Below are positions 23,301 to 34,392 of a stretch of 64,000 nt of DNA, piece after piece (position 1 is the stretch's first letter; the number at the start of each line of letters is the position of its first letter). The DNA comes from Batkoa obscura (taxonomy: Eukaryota; Entomophthoromycota; Entomophthoromycetes; Entomophthorales; Batkoaceae). The translations under genes and the position numbers were made by a program. The stretch spans positions 496,001 to 560,000 of the forward strand of contig JASVEC010000004.1 of the NCBI GenBank assembly GCA_030770535.1. The letters are read 5' to 3'. The notes below the pieces were generated by a model that was not told where the DNA came from, ran no database searches, and saw only the letters and a list, made by a program, of their open reading frames with translations.

Positions 23301-24125
23301 ATATTAAATAGTTAGATTTAATAATTTTTCTTCAAGTAATTTTATATAAAAAATTATTATTATAAGATAGTTAATACTGGTACAAACTTTGTTTCAGCAC
23401 TTTTTTTTTTATAGAAAAGTTAAAATATGCTAAAATATTTTTGGAACTAATAATAATATAAAGTTTATAAATATTATGTTCATTTTTAAAGCTTAAAATT
23501 TAAAAAAATAGTTTCTATTTTTACCATAAGACGCTAAAGTGAATTTTAATTCAATTTAAGCAACCTTTGAAAATTCATTTTACGTTTTAAATAAAAAACT
23601 TGAACATTTAAATAAATACTATAATAATAAAAATAGATTATTAATAATAAAAATATTTATATTTAAGTAAACTATTAAAAATATTCCATAATTTCAGTTG
23701 TTTTAAAAAGCTAAATAAAATTTAAACTATTTAAAATAAAGTCGGAGCAACTTTACAGATTCTTTCTTTAAGTGGCTCCGAAATATGATTTCTGGATGTA
23801 AAGTTTATTTTTCTTAAATTAAATACTTTAATTTCGACTAAAGACTTAACATTTATAAGCAACAACTACATCAGATCTGCTCTTTAAGTAGTACCGATAT
23901 ATTTAATCTCAATTGTATAATTTATTTATTTTTTATACTTTTAAATATGAGTCATATTAACTTTATAAACTTAATGGATGATGATTTGTAGTTATTAATT
24001 AAAATGTAAGGATGAATTTTTGAAACTTACGTCAGCAAACTGTATAAATAGAGTGACTGTTAAAATTTATAAAATTAGATTTTAACTCAAATCAATTATC
24101 AATTATAAATTATCAATTATAAATT
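20390..24125. other. 3.7-kb gene-free AT-rich stretch
   Basis: No coding frame of note. Contains a diverged MITE (22351-22447), complementary words CAAGTTTCGAACTTG (20829-20843) and CCAAGTTCGAAGC (20919-20931), ATCAAC...GTTGAT at 20886-20915, and two similar segments near 23780 and 23885 (CTTTAAGTGGCTCCGA and CTTTAAGTAGTACCGA). None matches an RNA family I can name. Confidence 0.4.
22351..22447 (+). repeat. Diverged MITE (family M)
   Basis: TGGGAGGGATATCTTTTCGATTTCATTATTTATCC... to ...GGTTATCCCA. The ends and TTTCATTATTT block fit; the centre is poorly conserved, so this is an old copy. Confidence 0.5.
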
Positions 24126-25194
24126 ATGTCTAACTCTATTAAAATAGCCTATCAATCATCAGAAGGTATTGATTTAACTACTATTATCAATGAAGCGTTT
24201 CCAAACAATATCAGCTTTGAATCTGAAGCTCATTCTGATTTATTATCTATTGGTGTAGCATTTGAAAATAATTCTATTACTCATTCTATTTTACCGTATG
24301 AAAATAGTTTATCTGGTACTTTTTTAAATTCTTTAGATTTTTTATTACGTTATCCTAAATTACATATTATTGGTGAAGTTATATTACATGAAGAAGTTGG
24401 ACTTGGAATTCATCCCTCTGTAGAATTGGAGAATATTAAACAAGTGATTTTAGATACTAAAATTATTGAACAAACTAAAGTGGAATTAAATCAATTATTT
24501 AAACAAAAACAAATAATTTATCAAATAAATCAAGATCTTTTACCAAGTATTGAATCGATTTCTAAAGGGGAATTAAATTGTGCTGGTTTTGTAGGAAATA
24601 TATCAATGATTCAAAAATATAATTTAAAATTAATAACTAAAAATTTAATTGAACATTCCAATCATCATTTTACTAGATACTTTATTATTTCAAATTCCCC
24701 TGTTTCTCCAGAACGTCATCAATTACCAAAAACTTCGATTGCAATTACTTTGAAAAATTCACCAGGTACTTTAATGAAAGTATTTTCTACTTTCGCTTTA
24801 AGGGATATTAAGTAAGTTATATATACTCTTTTCATTTATTATTATTTATTATTATTATTTATTATTATTATTGAAATTGGTTTCACTAATCTTCTTTTTT
24901 TATTTCTAGTATTTGTAAAGTCGAATCCCGTGCCTCTATAAGATCTATACGTTCCAATTCTACTTGGGAATATACCATGATTGTAGATGTAGATGGGGCT
25001 CCTAAAGTTGAGGAAAAATTAGAAAGAGCTATTGAAAATTTAAAAGAATTTGCAAGTAATGTTCATGTATTAGGAAGTTATCCTAGGTAATTTTTATTTA
25101 GTTTAGTTTGTATGTTGAAAGTTATATTAATATTAATTTTTTAAATAGATATTTTGCTAAACCTACTTTTGATTTGGCTCCAGTCGGTCTTTAA
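24126..25194 (+). CDS. PHA2: Prephenate dehydratase
   Basis: Converts prephenate to phenylpyruvate in phenylalanine synthesis. Three exons: 24126-24811, 24910-25086, 25149-25194, giving 302 residues. The N-terminal catalytic lobe has LPYENSLSGTF (conserved ENS) and HHFTRYFIIS (the TRF-type threonine motif); the C-terminal ACT regulatory domain has SIAITLKNSPGTLMKVFSTFALRDINICKVESR, formed across the first splice. GALV and ESRP motifs of the allosteric site appear here as SPGTL and ESRA, so phenylalanine feedback may differ slightly. No chorismate mutase domain is fused, as usual in fungi. It is convergent with TPS2; their stops are about 510 bases apart. Confidence 0.93.
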
Positions 25195-25703
25195 ATTGTT
25201 ATTGAAGAAATCATTATTCTATTGGAAATATTCAATCGTATTTGTTAGCTTTAATTTTTTTAAACTTTAAATATTCAAAGATTTAAATAAAGCTAATCAT
25301 TTTTATTATTTTATTATTTTATTATTTTATTATTTTATAAATAAAAAAAACAATATTTCTATCTTAATTAATAATTTTTATTCTTTTATATTTAAATTAT
25401 TGTTTATCATGATCCGTTATTTAAATACTAATATTATTTTATAACTTCTATTTTTATAAATACAATATTTTTTAATTTATTTCAATTATATTAAACAATA
25501 TCAACTATTTATAAATATTAAAAATAATAACTTAAATAAAATTTAAAATTAAAATATAACATTGAAACTTAAACATATAATAGAATTAGTATAAATTTAT
25601 TCCATAGAGAAGAAGGTATATGTGAATAAAGCTAAAAGTATTATAGATATTAATCCTTTAAGCACCAGTGATAATTAATTTATAACAATAATCTATCAAT
25701 TCT
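25195..25703. other. Convergent 3' flanks, PHA2 and TPS2
   Basis: Very AT-rich, with a short TTTTA/TTATT tandem run near 25296-25340. No other feature seen. Confidence 0.4.
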
Positions 25704-28613
25704 TCAATTATTTTCTGGTAATTTTTGCATAATTTCAATAATTTGTTGAGGATCATTAACATGCCAATTAGCTAATGTTTTTTTACTTGAAGTACCAATA
25801 GTTGTACCAAATACTTTGTCTTCTTCAATATCACAATTATTTAATACTCGAAACATATCTTCATCTGTTTTATCATCACCAGCACAAAATATAAAATCAC
25901 AGTCCGGATTAGCACTAATAATTCTTTTCACTATTTCTCCCTATTAAAAATTAAAAATATTATTAAAATATTATTAAAATATTATAGATTTTAATTATTA
26001 TATTATATTATTAATTTACCTTATTAATAGCCACTGGTCGAACTTCAATATTTTTTTTACCAATTAATATTTCCACTGGTAATTTAGATACTACTGCATT
26101 TTCTAAATGATTTTGACATTCTTTTGCCTGGAACGAACCAAAAGAAGGATCAGCCATGCGATAATGCCAAGTTAAAGAAGCACGTTTATGTTCAATAAAA
26201 GAACCTAAATTAAATAATAAAAGATAATCATTTTTTTAGTACATATTTCTTAATTAAATATATAATAAAATAATTGACTTACCTTGAGTTCTTTCTGTAT
26301 AATAAGTAAATATTTCAGTTACATCATCTCTCCAACTTAAATCAATATCTTCAGCAAGATTAATCCATTCTGATAGATTTGATTCTGGGTATTTCATAAA
26401 ACATCCATGTTCAGCACTTAATCCTAAATTAGGTACATCTCCCATCCATTCAATTAAGGCTTTTTGATCACGTCCTGAGATAATCCATACTACATTCTTT
26501 GGATCTTTAGTTAAAGTTTTTAAGGCATTTAACATCTTTTCAGATGGTATAGCAGCAGATGGTACAGATCGTATTTCAGTTAATGTACCCTATTAAAATA
26601 AAAATAATTAATATTCTTAATAATGTATTTAATATATATATTAACTTACATCATAATCAAATAAAATTAATCTTTTTTTACTATTAGAATAAACTTTCTT
26701 AATTAGATCGAATTCTAAAAAGGGAGTTGGATTTGAATTATTAAAAGATGAACAGCATTTTTTCATTGCTGTTACAAAACTTTGTGCCCAAAAAGTAGCA
26801 TCTTGGGTAGTTACTCGTTTATATAATGCCTAAATAAAATTAAAACATTATTATTATATAATTAAACATCTAGTAATTTTAAACTTACATTATGTACTTC
26901 CACTTTCTTTTCATGCGATAAAGTAAGTGCATCATTAAGTGCGTCAGCAACACCCTATTAAATTAATTAATTATATAAATAAAATACAAATATAAATTAA
27001 AACCATACCGAATAATCAAATGGATTCACCAAAATAGCTTCTTCTAAGGAACCAGCAGTACCCGTAAATTCGGATAATATCAATGGAGAATAATTACCTT
27101 TTTGACATAAAATAAATTCATGAGATGTAGTATTCATCCCATCTCTAACTGAAGTAATTAAAGCTACGTCTGCCATTGATAATAAACCATAGTATTCTTC
27201 TCTTTCAATAGAATGTTGAAAGTGATGAACAGGTGAATATTCTAAAGAACCAAAACGACTATTGATACGTGTTACTATTTCACTGATTTTTTTTTCAAGA
27301 TTAGGTAAACTATGTAATGTAGAAGATACTTGTATTAAAACTACTTTGCCTTGCCATTCTGGATATTTTTGTAAAAACAATTCATATGTTTTAAATTTTT
27401 GTAATACACCAGTGGCTTGATCTAATTTATCTCTTCCAAAAATTACTTTTTTACCATTATATAATTCTTTTAATGAAGTAATTTTGTGCTGTACTCCAAA
27501 AGAGGCTCTAAATTATAAAAAATATCAATAAACAATACATATATACAATTAATGTTAATTACCTATGAAGTTCAGATACTTTAGCATCTACACCAATTGG
27601 AAATACATCCACTGTAATAATACTACCTTTATAATCAATACCTTCAGGTGCTGGTTCAAGACCAAGTACTCTTGTACAAGTACTAATAAAATGACGAGCA
27701 TAAGAATACGTCTAAATAATATATATGAATATATTATTCTTATAAATAAAGCAAAATAAAATTACTTGTAAACCAACTAAATTGGAGGATAATATACCCT
27801 TTAAAATTTCTTTACGTCCTATTTAAAAAAATAATTAGTAAAAAACCTACAAAATAATAATTATAATAAAGTCTACTTGGTAAACAACGAAATATTTCAC
27901 TTGAAGGGAAAGGAGCATGGAGGAAAAAACCAATATTAGCATCTGGAATCGCCTTTCTAATCATTTCAGGTACAAGCATAAGATGATAGTCATGAATCCA
28001 AACTATTTAAAACAATTAAAATTAATAAAACCAAAATAAATCAATTTAAACATACTAAAATCCCCAGGTTGATAAAACTGAACAACAGAATCAGCAAAAT
28101 GTTGATTAACATTAACATAACCTTCCCAATGTTCTTTTTGAATTTTCATATCCACTCGCATATCTTCTAATAAATAATGAAACATAGGCCAAAGTTCTAT
28201 TCATTTGAAATTATTAGTACATAATAAGCTAAAATTTATTAAATTATCTTACCTGATTTACAATAACCTTCATAGTGATTGCTAGCTTCTTCCTCACTAA
28301 AAAATACTGGTATATATTTGTTTTCACTAACCAATTTATTTTTAAGCTCCTCCTTCATTCCTTCATTTAACATTTCATACTCAAGTACACTACCGTCCTC
28401 TTTAAGCACCTTTCCTACAAATCCCATATGATAATTATCATAATCTTTACCAAGGGAACTGATTGCCACATTCATGGCTGAATGACCTCGACGTAAGTGA
28501 AAAGACCATTCTTTATTATCGGTATTTAAATTACAAACAGAAGGTATAAAATGGGAGACATGGATAACCCTTTTAGGCTCCAATATCTCAGTGCTATCTT
28601 TACAATTCGTCAT
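25704..28613 (-). CDS. TPS2: Trehalose-6-phosphate phosphatase with TPS-like N-terminal domain (Tps2 type)
   Basis: Removes the phosphate of trehalose-6-phosphate; in yeast it is part of the trehalose synthase complex. Eleven exons: 28253-28613, 28056-28196, 27877-28002, 27766-27818, 27563-27711, 27009-27507, 26889-26954, 26650-26829, 26283-26589, 26020-26204, 25704-25940; total 767 residues. The N-terminal GT20 domain has IWIHDYHL, FFLHAPFPSSEIFRCLPRR and SVRDGMNTTSHEF. The loop that in active synthases reads RLDYxKG is KLDQATG here, and the SNR start is absent, so synthase activity is unlikely, as in yeast Tps2. The C-terminal HAD phosphatase is complete: FDYDGTLT (D523, D525, split by an intron), ISGRDQ and GDDKTDED (about 710-717). 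CRE and STRE sites lie upstream. Confidence 0.95.
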
Positions 28614-28713
28614 TTTTTGTTTTTTACTTGGAGTCGAAATAGTGAAAGTTTTGTTTTTAAATAAAAAAGATGACTTTATGTTTGATTAAGTTTATTTATC
28701 CATCTTCATTTAT

Positions 28714-28807
28714 TCTCCCCTTCAACTAGCCACCTCACTAAAGCTAACTGTTTGATATATTATTGGTTGAGTTAATAAAATACTAATCAATTAGGGCCAT
28801 GACGTCA
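28714..28807 (-). promoter_or_regulatory. CRE and STRE elements upstream of TPS2
   Basis: The palindrome TGACGTCA (28800-28807), the bZIP ATF/CREB site, lies 187 bases before the TPS2 start. AGGGG on the minus strand (complement of 28717-28721) lies about 105 bases before it. Fungal trehalose genes are known to respond to stress through Atf1/Sko1- and Msn2-type factors. Use here is inferred from match and position. Confidence 0.5.
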
Positions 28808-29751
28808 AAGTTAAACGACAATGATCTCATTATTAACCAATTGGTGTAAAGATAGCTTATCAATCTTGTCAAAAATTGAAAGATTAAGTGGAACTTCATT
28901 GGACAAACAGTTAGTGGAGCTAATAATTTCAAAATAATGGCTAATTAAGTGAAGAGATTATCTTATTAGTACTAAAAAGTCAAAGAATTATAGTATTTGA
29001 ATTAGTATTATAATAACAAAAGAAGCCAGCTCAACATCTAATTATCTAGAATATTCTTGCTTTAAAATCTTAAATAATCATTTGCACAAAATGGAATAAT
29101 TTGTTATGATTCTATATGAACTTTTTTATCGGAAAATAAAAATTAGAAATCAATTCTTCCTTAAAACTCAGCACCAATAAAATTAAAGCTTGTAACGCAA
29201 TGTTTCAAAATTATAAGTTTATTGGTTCCAAAGAAATTAAATTTTGTTTCAGATAAAAAATCAAAAATCTAAGATAATAAGGATGGGATTTTTAGGTGTA
29301 ATTTTGTAATGTAAAGTTAACTGTTTAATAGTCATGATAAAACGGCTCATTAGTATTATAGAAAGATAGCTGAACTTTAAATTATTAATTATTATGTCAA
29401 TAGGATTAAGATTGTGTATTTTGTTACTATAGCTGGTTCATCTCGAATTAAGAATAGGGGTATTTTTTAAAATTGGCTATTTGGCTGGTAAATTTTTTTA
29501 AAGTTTTTTGCTTAGAAAACCAACAATTTGCACTAAAGTTTATAATGCTAAGCTAAAAGATTATTTATAAATAAATATAGTATATTACTATTTTGATCAT
29601 TATTATTGCCGATATATATATTGATAACATTAAAATATAATTAATTGAAGACATTTTAAAATAAAAGATTTTAAAATAAAAAAAACAAAAAAAATTTAAG
29701 AACTTCTGATTTTAAATTTTAAATTTAATTAACTTTAAATGTTTTTGATAC
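28808..29751. other. Gene-free stretch upstream of TPS2
   Basis: AT-rich with no open frame or repeat of note, up to the first LTR-like fossil at 29752. Confidence 0.4.
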
Positions 29752-30232
29752 TGTGAAATATCGATTCATTAACTCTATGATTGATTATAACATAATAATC
29801 AATTCAGAGTTCCTTATATAGATTTGCTGTGAGAATTTCTACCACCTTATCGCGAAGAATTTATTTTCCACGTTTTAGTGTCCATACTTGGCAACTATAA
29901 TAAGGAATAACTGCTATAATGCTCCTTATATATAGCCACCCAGTTAGAGTATAAAAAAGGTTCTTCAACATACTAACTCGAGGCCTTTTGATTGAATTAT
30001 TCCCTGATATCGTACCATTAATAAAGCTACTAAGTCTTTCTGACAGTATCTTACGTAGATCTTGCAGTAGTATCTTCTATTCTATTTGTTTTACATAGTT
30101 CATAACCTATTGCATACTATTCTTACTAATTTAAGTCTATCTTAGTTACATAAACTAAGGCCCTTCGACTCAAGGCTAGTTAATCAACCAAGAACTGCTT
30201 TTAAATCCAACCACTGAGTACCAACTTTCACA
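29752..30232. mobile_element. Solo LTR-like fossil
   Basis: 481 bp, TGTGAAATAT... to ...ACCAACTTTCACA. TG/CA ends, a TATAAAAAAG-like core, AATAAA, and near-colinear similarity with 36515-36978. No clear target duplication. No retroelement genes next to it. Moderately preserved. Confidence 0.65.
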
Positions 30233-30577
30233 CTGCTGAAAGTTGTTATATTTTTAAATTTAAATATAATTAATTTAAAGTTTTTTATTTAGATTTATTA
30301 AAAAAAATCTTACCACTTAATTGCAAAAAATGTTATTTTTATATTTTAATGTCTATATCTAGTAATTATAAAAAAAATAACTGTCATTATATTCCTTATA
30401 TACAGCTACTTAATTGAAGTATAAAAAAAAGTTTTTAATATAATAATTTAAAACTTTTTAAACTATTTTTTAATACTATACTTTTTAATAGATCTATTAA
30501 ATTTTATAGTATTTTATATAAACTTTATAATGATTTTTTTTATTTTATTTGTTTTATATAGTTTATAGCTTATTATA

Positions 30578-30674
30578 TGGGGATGTATTTTTTTGTTTAA
30601 GAATTTTAGTAACAGTTTTTTCACTCAAATAGCGTTTAAATGGAAAAAACAATGAAACCAAAAAAAACACCCCC
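30578..30674 (-). repeat. MITE (family M) inside an old LTR
   Basis: TGGGGATGTATTTTTTTG... to ...AAAACACCCCCA, flanked by TA on both sides. It interrupts the degraded LTR between segments matching GCTTATT and TACTATT of intact copies. Confidence 0.8.
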
Positions 30675-30784
30675 ATATACTATTTTTATTAATTTAAGTT
30701 TATTTTAATTATATAAACTAAGATTGTTTAATTTGTAGCCAGTTAATTAAGTAAAACTGCTTTTAATTCTAATTATTAAATACC

Positions 30785-31246
30785 TGTGAAAGTTGATACT
30801 TAGTGGTCAAAGTTAAAAGCTACTCTTGCTTAATTAACTTGCCTTGAGTCGAAGGGCCTTAGTTTATGTAACTAAGATAGACTTAACTTAATAGAAATAG
30901 TACGTAATAAGCTACGAATTATGTAAACAAATACAATGGAAGATACTACCGTAAAATCTATATAAGATGTTGTCAGAAAGACTTAGTGACTTTATTAACG
31001 ATACGTTATCAGGGAGTAATCCAATTAAAAAAGCCTCGAGTTATCATATTGAAGAATCTCTTTTATACTCCAATAAATATGGATATTAAAAGGAGATAAT
31101 ATTGTTTGCAATATGAAGTTAGAAATTCTCGCAGCAAATCAAAATAAGGGACTCTGAATTGATTGTGTTTGAACTTGAGAATACAGCAACTTAAGTGATT
31201 GTTGTGTTATAATCAATTCGAGAGCTAAATAAAGCAATATTTCACA
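30785..31246. mobile_element. Solo LTR-like fossil with TACC target duplication
   Basis: 462 bp, inverted relative to its neighbours: starts TGTGAAAGTTG and ends GCAATATTTCACA. TACC lies on both sides (30781-30784 and 31247-31250), a 4-bp target duplication. The target was the end of the older LTR fossil. High similarity to 36515-36978 suggests a fairly recent insertion. Confidence 0.75.
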
Positions 31247-31260
31247 TACCAACCTTTATA

Positions 31261-32130
31261 AAATAAAATAAAATAAAATAAAATGATAAAAGGCATTGTT
31301 TTTTTAAGCTTTTTTTATTTTTATATAATTAATATAATTTACAGCTTTTGATAATCTTTTTTTTTAAAGTTAAACATTTGGCATTAACTTTTATTTTTTG
31401 ATAGTTATAATGTATCTTTAATTATATTTTTATATTTTTTAACACAATTTTAACTTTTTTATCATATTTAATTTTATTTTAACATTTGTGTTTTAAGTAT
31501 GGCAAAGTATTGTTACATAATTCAGCTTTAAAATAGCATTAACTCTTTGTAAAATAACTATTTTTTTCTTAATTTAATAATAAATCCTAATACCTATTTT
31601 AAGTATTTTTTATATTAATATTTTTCACTATTAATGCCTAGCTTATTTATATGTTTTTGTTCATGTTTTTTGTATATATATGTTTTGTTTACTTTTTTTC
31701 ATTAATACCGGTTTTATTATACATATTTTACTATTTTAACTTTCATGTCTAATACTATCGTATTTGTATAAAAAAAACTTTGTTTAGTTTTACCAATATA
31801 TAGCATGCTAAAAAGACTTTTTTTGATATTGCTATAGTTAATTAGATAATAACTTATCAGTCATGTTTCAATGAAAAATCATTTGTCATAAACATGTATG
31901 TTTTATAAGTAATAGAGCTTATTATCAGTCATTCTTATTGCGGGATTGTCTTTGATAATTATATTGATTTTAATGTCAAAACAGTTTATTAAAAACAAAT
32001 AGCAAAGTAGCTTTTTGCTATTTTACTCTGTGTAAATATTTCACTTATGGTTTTTTTTCGACATGACTGTGTAGTATTTATAAAAATAAGTTTTTTTTCT
32101 TTTTTCTTCTAAAATTCAAGTTGATATTAA
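31261..32130. other. Gene-free T-rich stretch
   Basis: Begins with a short (AAAAT)n run (31261-31283) and continues T-rich on this strand with no frame or known repeat. Confidence 0.4.
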
Positions 32131-33189
32131 AGTGGATAATTCATCTAACCTTGTGAGTCTTGAGAAGACTATAATTAAAGGTGTGTTATCCTGCCTTTCA
32201 AATAAAGACAGATCCAACCTACTCGTATATTGTAAATAATGGAATAAGAGGATAACGCCTTTACTATGGGAGGATATCAAAATATATTATAAATTTAACG
32301 AATATGAAAAGAATATAAGAAAAGGACTTATGAAATATGCAGACCGTATGCCAATTGAAGAATATATATCTTTAAAGAAAAATTCAATTGAAGAAACTTT
32401 TCGAAATTTAAAGCACTTGGAAATTTTCAGGCCAAGTGAATACTTTAAAACATCAATAATATCAATTTTACCATCAACTTTAAGTTCGTTATGCATAAAA
32501 ATAATAATAGTTTTGAGAATGAAATCCCATATGTTAAAGAATTATTGAATAGATTCAGTAATTTGAAGATACTCAAAATATTCAGGGTCGGACTCCAACC
32601 AGAGGAATACAGCTATTTATTAAATATGCAATTTTTGCACTTAACTAGATTGTATGTTGGAAATCTACATACATGAAACTTAGAAATACACATAAATTTA
32701 AACAACTATCTAAAGCTTAAGGCACTTCATTACCAAGATGCAGTTGAATTGACCTTTGGTGGAAAATCTAATTTAAAAGAATCATTATTACCTACTTTCG
32801 ATTCGTTTAAAGTAAGTTTAAATAATGAGATATTTCCAGAAATAAATCGATTAAGTTTACAAGTTCGTAATAAGCATGACTCTCCATATTTTATACTCGG
32901 TCTTTAATATTTCAACGCTTACATACTTGAATTTATCAGTAAAAAATAATGAGTCAACGCTTAGATACATAAATTCATATGAACAGCACAACGAATCATT
33001 ACTCTTAGTTAAAGAAGTTTATTCCAAAAAAAACAATAATTTAATAAGATTAAGAATCGAGGGCTTTACTTTAGAATATAAATTTCTAAATTTTGTATAT
33101 ACGTCATATCCTAATATATATAACCTTGAACTAGAAGGATGTAAATTTAATATTAATACATTGTATTCGACTCGTAGGACAATAAGATA

Positions 33190-33290
33190 TGGGGATGTAT
33201 TTTTGTGTTTAAGAATTTTACTAACAAATTTTCCGCTTAAATAGTGCTTAAAAAATGGAAAAAATAATGAAGTAAAAAAAAACACTCCCA
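33190..33290 (-). repeat. MITE (family M) in F-box copy B
   Basis: TGGGGATGTATTTTTGTG... to ...AAACACTCCCA, flanked by TA on both sides; splits the F-box relic between YSTRRTIRY and the following LRR-like piece. Confidence 0.8.
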
Positions 33291-33464
33291 TATTGCAATT
33301 TAACTAATGTAACTTTTGAGCAAATCATGAGTATCGACTCTCTTATTATCTTTATTAATTCTATTGTGAAGCATTTTAGAAGCATAAGATTTTTTGAATT
33401 TATAAAATGCGATATGTTTTTGGAAGCAGAGCTTGATTATAATCCTAGGTTCTATTTTAAAGAT

Positions 33465-33562
33465 GGGGATATATTTTTTTGTTTAACAATTTTACTCAAT
33501 TTTTCCGCTCAAATAGCACTCAAAAAATGTAGAAAGTGATGAAACCAAAAAAAATATCCCCA
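33465..33562 (-). repeat. Second MITE (family M) in F-box copy B
   Basis: TGGGGATATATTTTTTTG... to ...AAAAATATCCCCA. Flanked by GA on both sides, so the 2-bp duplication need not be TA. Confidence 0.75.
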
Positions 33563-33626
33563 GATGATGTATGTTCTGTATAAGCTTTTCATTATTGTTA
33601 ATTCATTAAAGCTTGTTAAAAGAATG

Positions 33627-33815
33627 TTTTTATTTTTATTTTTATTTTTATTTTTATTTTTATTTTTATTTTTATTTTTATTTTTATTTTTATTTTTATT
33701 TTTATTTTTATTTTTATTTTTATTTTTATTTTTATTTTTATTTTTATTTTTATTTTTATTTTTATTTTTATTTTTATTTTTATTTTTATTTTTATTTTTA
33801 TTTTTATTTTTATTT
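33627..33815. repeat. Hexamer tandem repeat (TTTTTA)n
   Basis: About 31 near-perfect copies of a 6-base unit over 189 bp. It produces artificial frames (Leu-Phe, Tyr-Phe and Asn-Lys repeats) on both strands that are not genes. Its perfection suggests recent expansion and probable length variation between strains. Confidence 0.95.
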
Positions 33816-34392
33816 CTTAATCTATTCTTCAAGCATCTTTATTTTATACTTTATTTAAATATGTAGTAGTTATAAATACTATAAACAAAATTAAAATAAA
33901 ATTTACTGCTATTGCTATGATGCATGTGGCCACATAAAGACTATTGATTGATCACTAACGGTAGGAAATAATCGTGCTTTAGTACCATGGTTCTGATATT
34001 TCTATATCTAACTTGGAATTGCGATAGTGTTGATAATTCAATTCTTTATAAAAATTTATAGTTTAAGGTTGCTTAAATCTTTTTAAATGAAGTCTTTATT
34101 GAGCATCTGATAACTTTTTGTTATTTAGACTTAGTGATTTTCTTATTATTTCTGGACGATAGCCTCTTTGATGTTATATGGTTAATATGCTAGTTCATAT
34201 GGGCATTTTTTAGTATTTTTTTGCTAAATTTAGCTTATAATCTTTCGAAAACCTCATACATCATATATTTTTTTGTCAATTTTATAATATATAATTTACA
34301 CTATCTTTAGTAAAACAATCCAATTGTACTACTATTTATTAAAGTCAATACATTGAAAAAGTGTACAAAATAAGATTTTTAATAATTTATTT
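33816..34392. other. Intergenic, no feature seen
   Basis: Between the hexamer repeat and the 3' end of the T5orf172 gene. No gene or known repeat. Confidence 0.35.

Larger units (their letters stand above)
30240..31260. mobile_element. Older LTR-like fossil holding a MITE and a younger LTR
   Basis: Degraded copy of the same LTR family, recognisable from about 30285 (AAAGTTTTTTATTTAGATTTAT) to 30784 and resuming at 31247-31260. It is interrupted by the MITE at 30578-30674 and by the inverted LTR at 30785-31246. The overall difference from better copies looks like heavy loss of G and C. This is the oldest layer of the local nest. Confidence 0.55.
32135..33600 (+). pseudogene. Decayed F-box/LRR gene (copy B) with two MITE insertions
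   Basis: Paralogue of the gene at 14587-16023. LEKTIIKGVLSCLSNKDRSNLLVYCK matches the F-box segment of copy A, then a stop (near 32238) breaks the frame. LRR-like pieces follow in several frames: ILPSTLSSLCIK, FSNLKILKI, NNEIFPEINRLSLQV and YPNIYNLELEGCKFN. MITEs sit at 33190-33290 and 33465-33562 within sequence that aligns with copy A. The gene was dead or died with those insertions. Large F-box/LRR families with many dead members are common in fungi; this family's substrate is unknown. Confidence 0.7.

Noticed and set aside
31261-32060. Possible retroelement interior between LTR fossils
   Set aside because: No coding sequence, primer site or polypurine tract seen; neighbouring LTRs are in opposite orientation and nested, so they do not bound one element.
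33509-33866. Open frames of Asn-Lys, Leu-Phe and Tyr-Phe repeats on both strands
   Set aside because: They are translations of the TTTTTA tandem repeat and have no gene-like ends.
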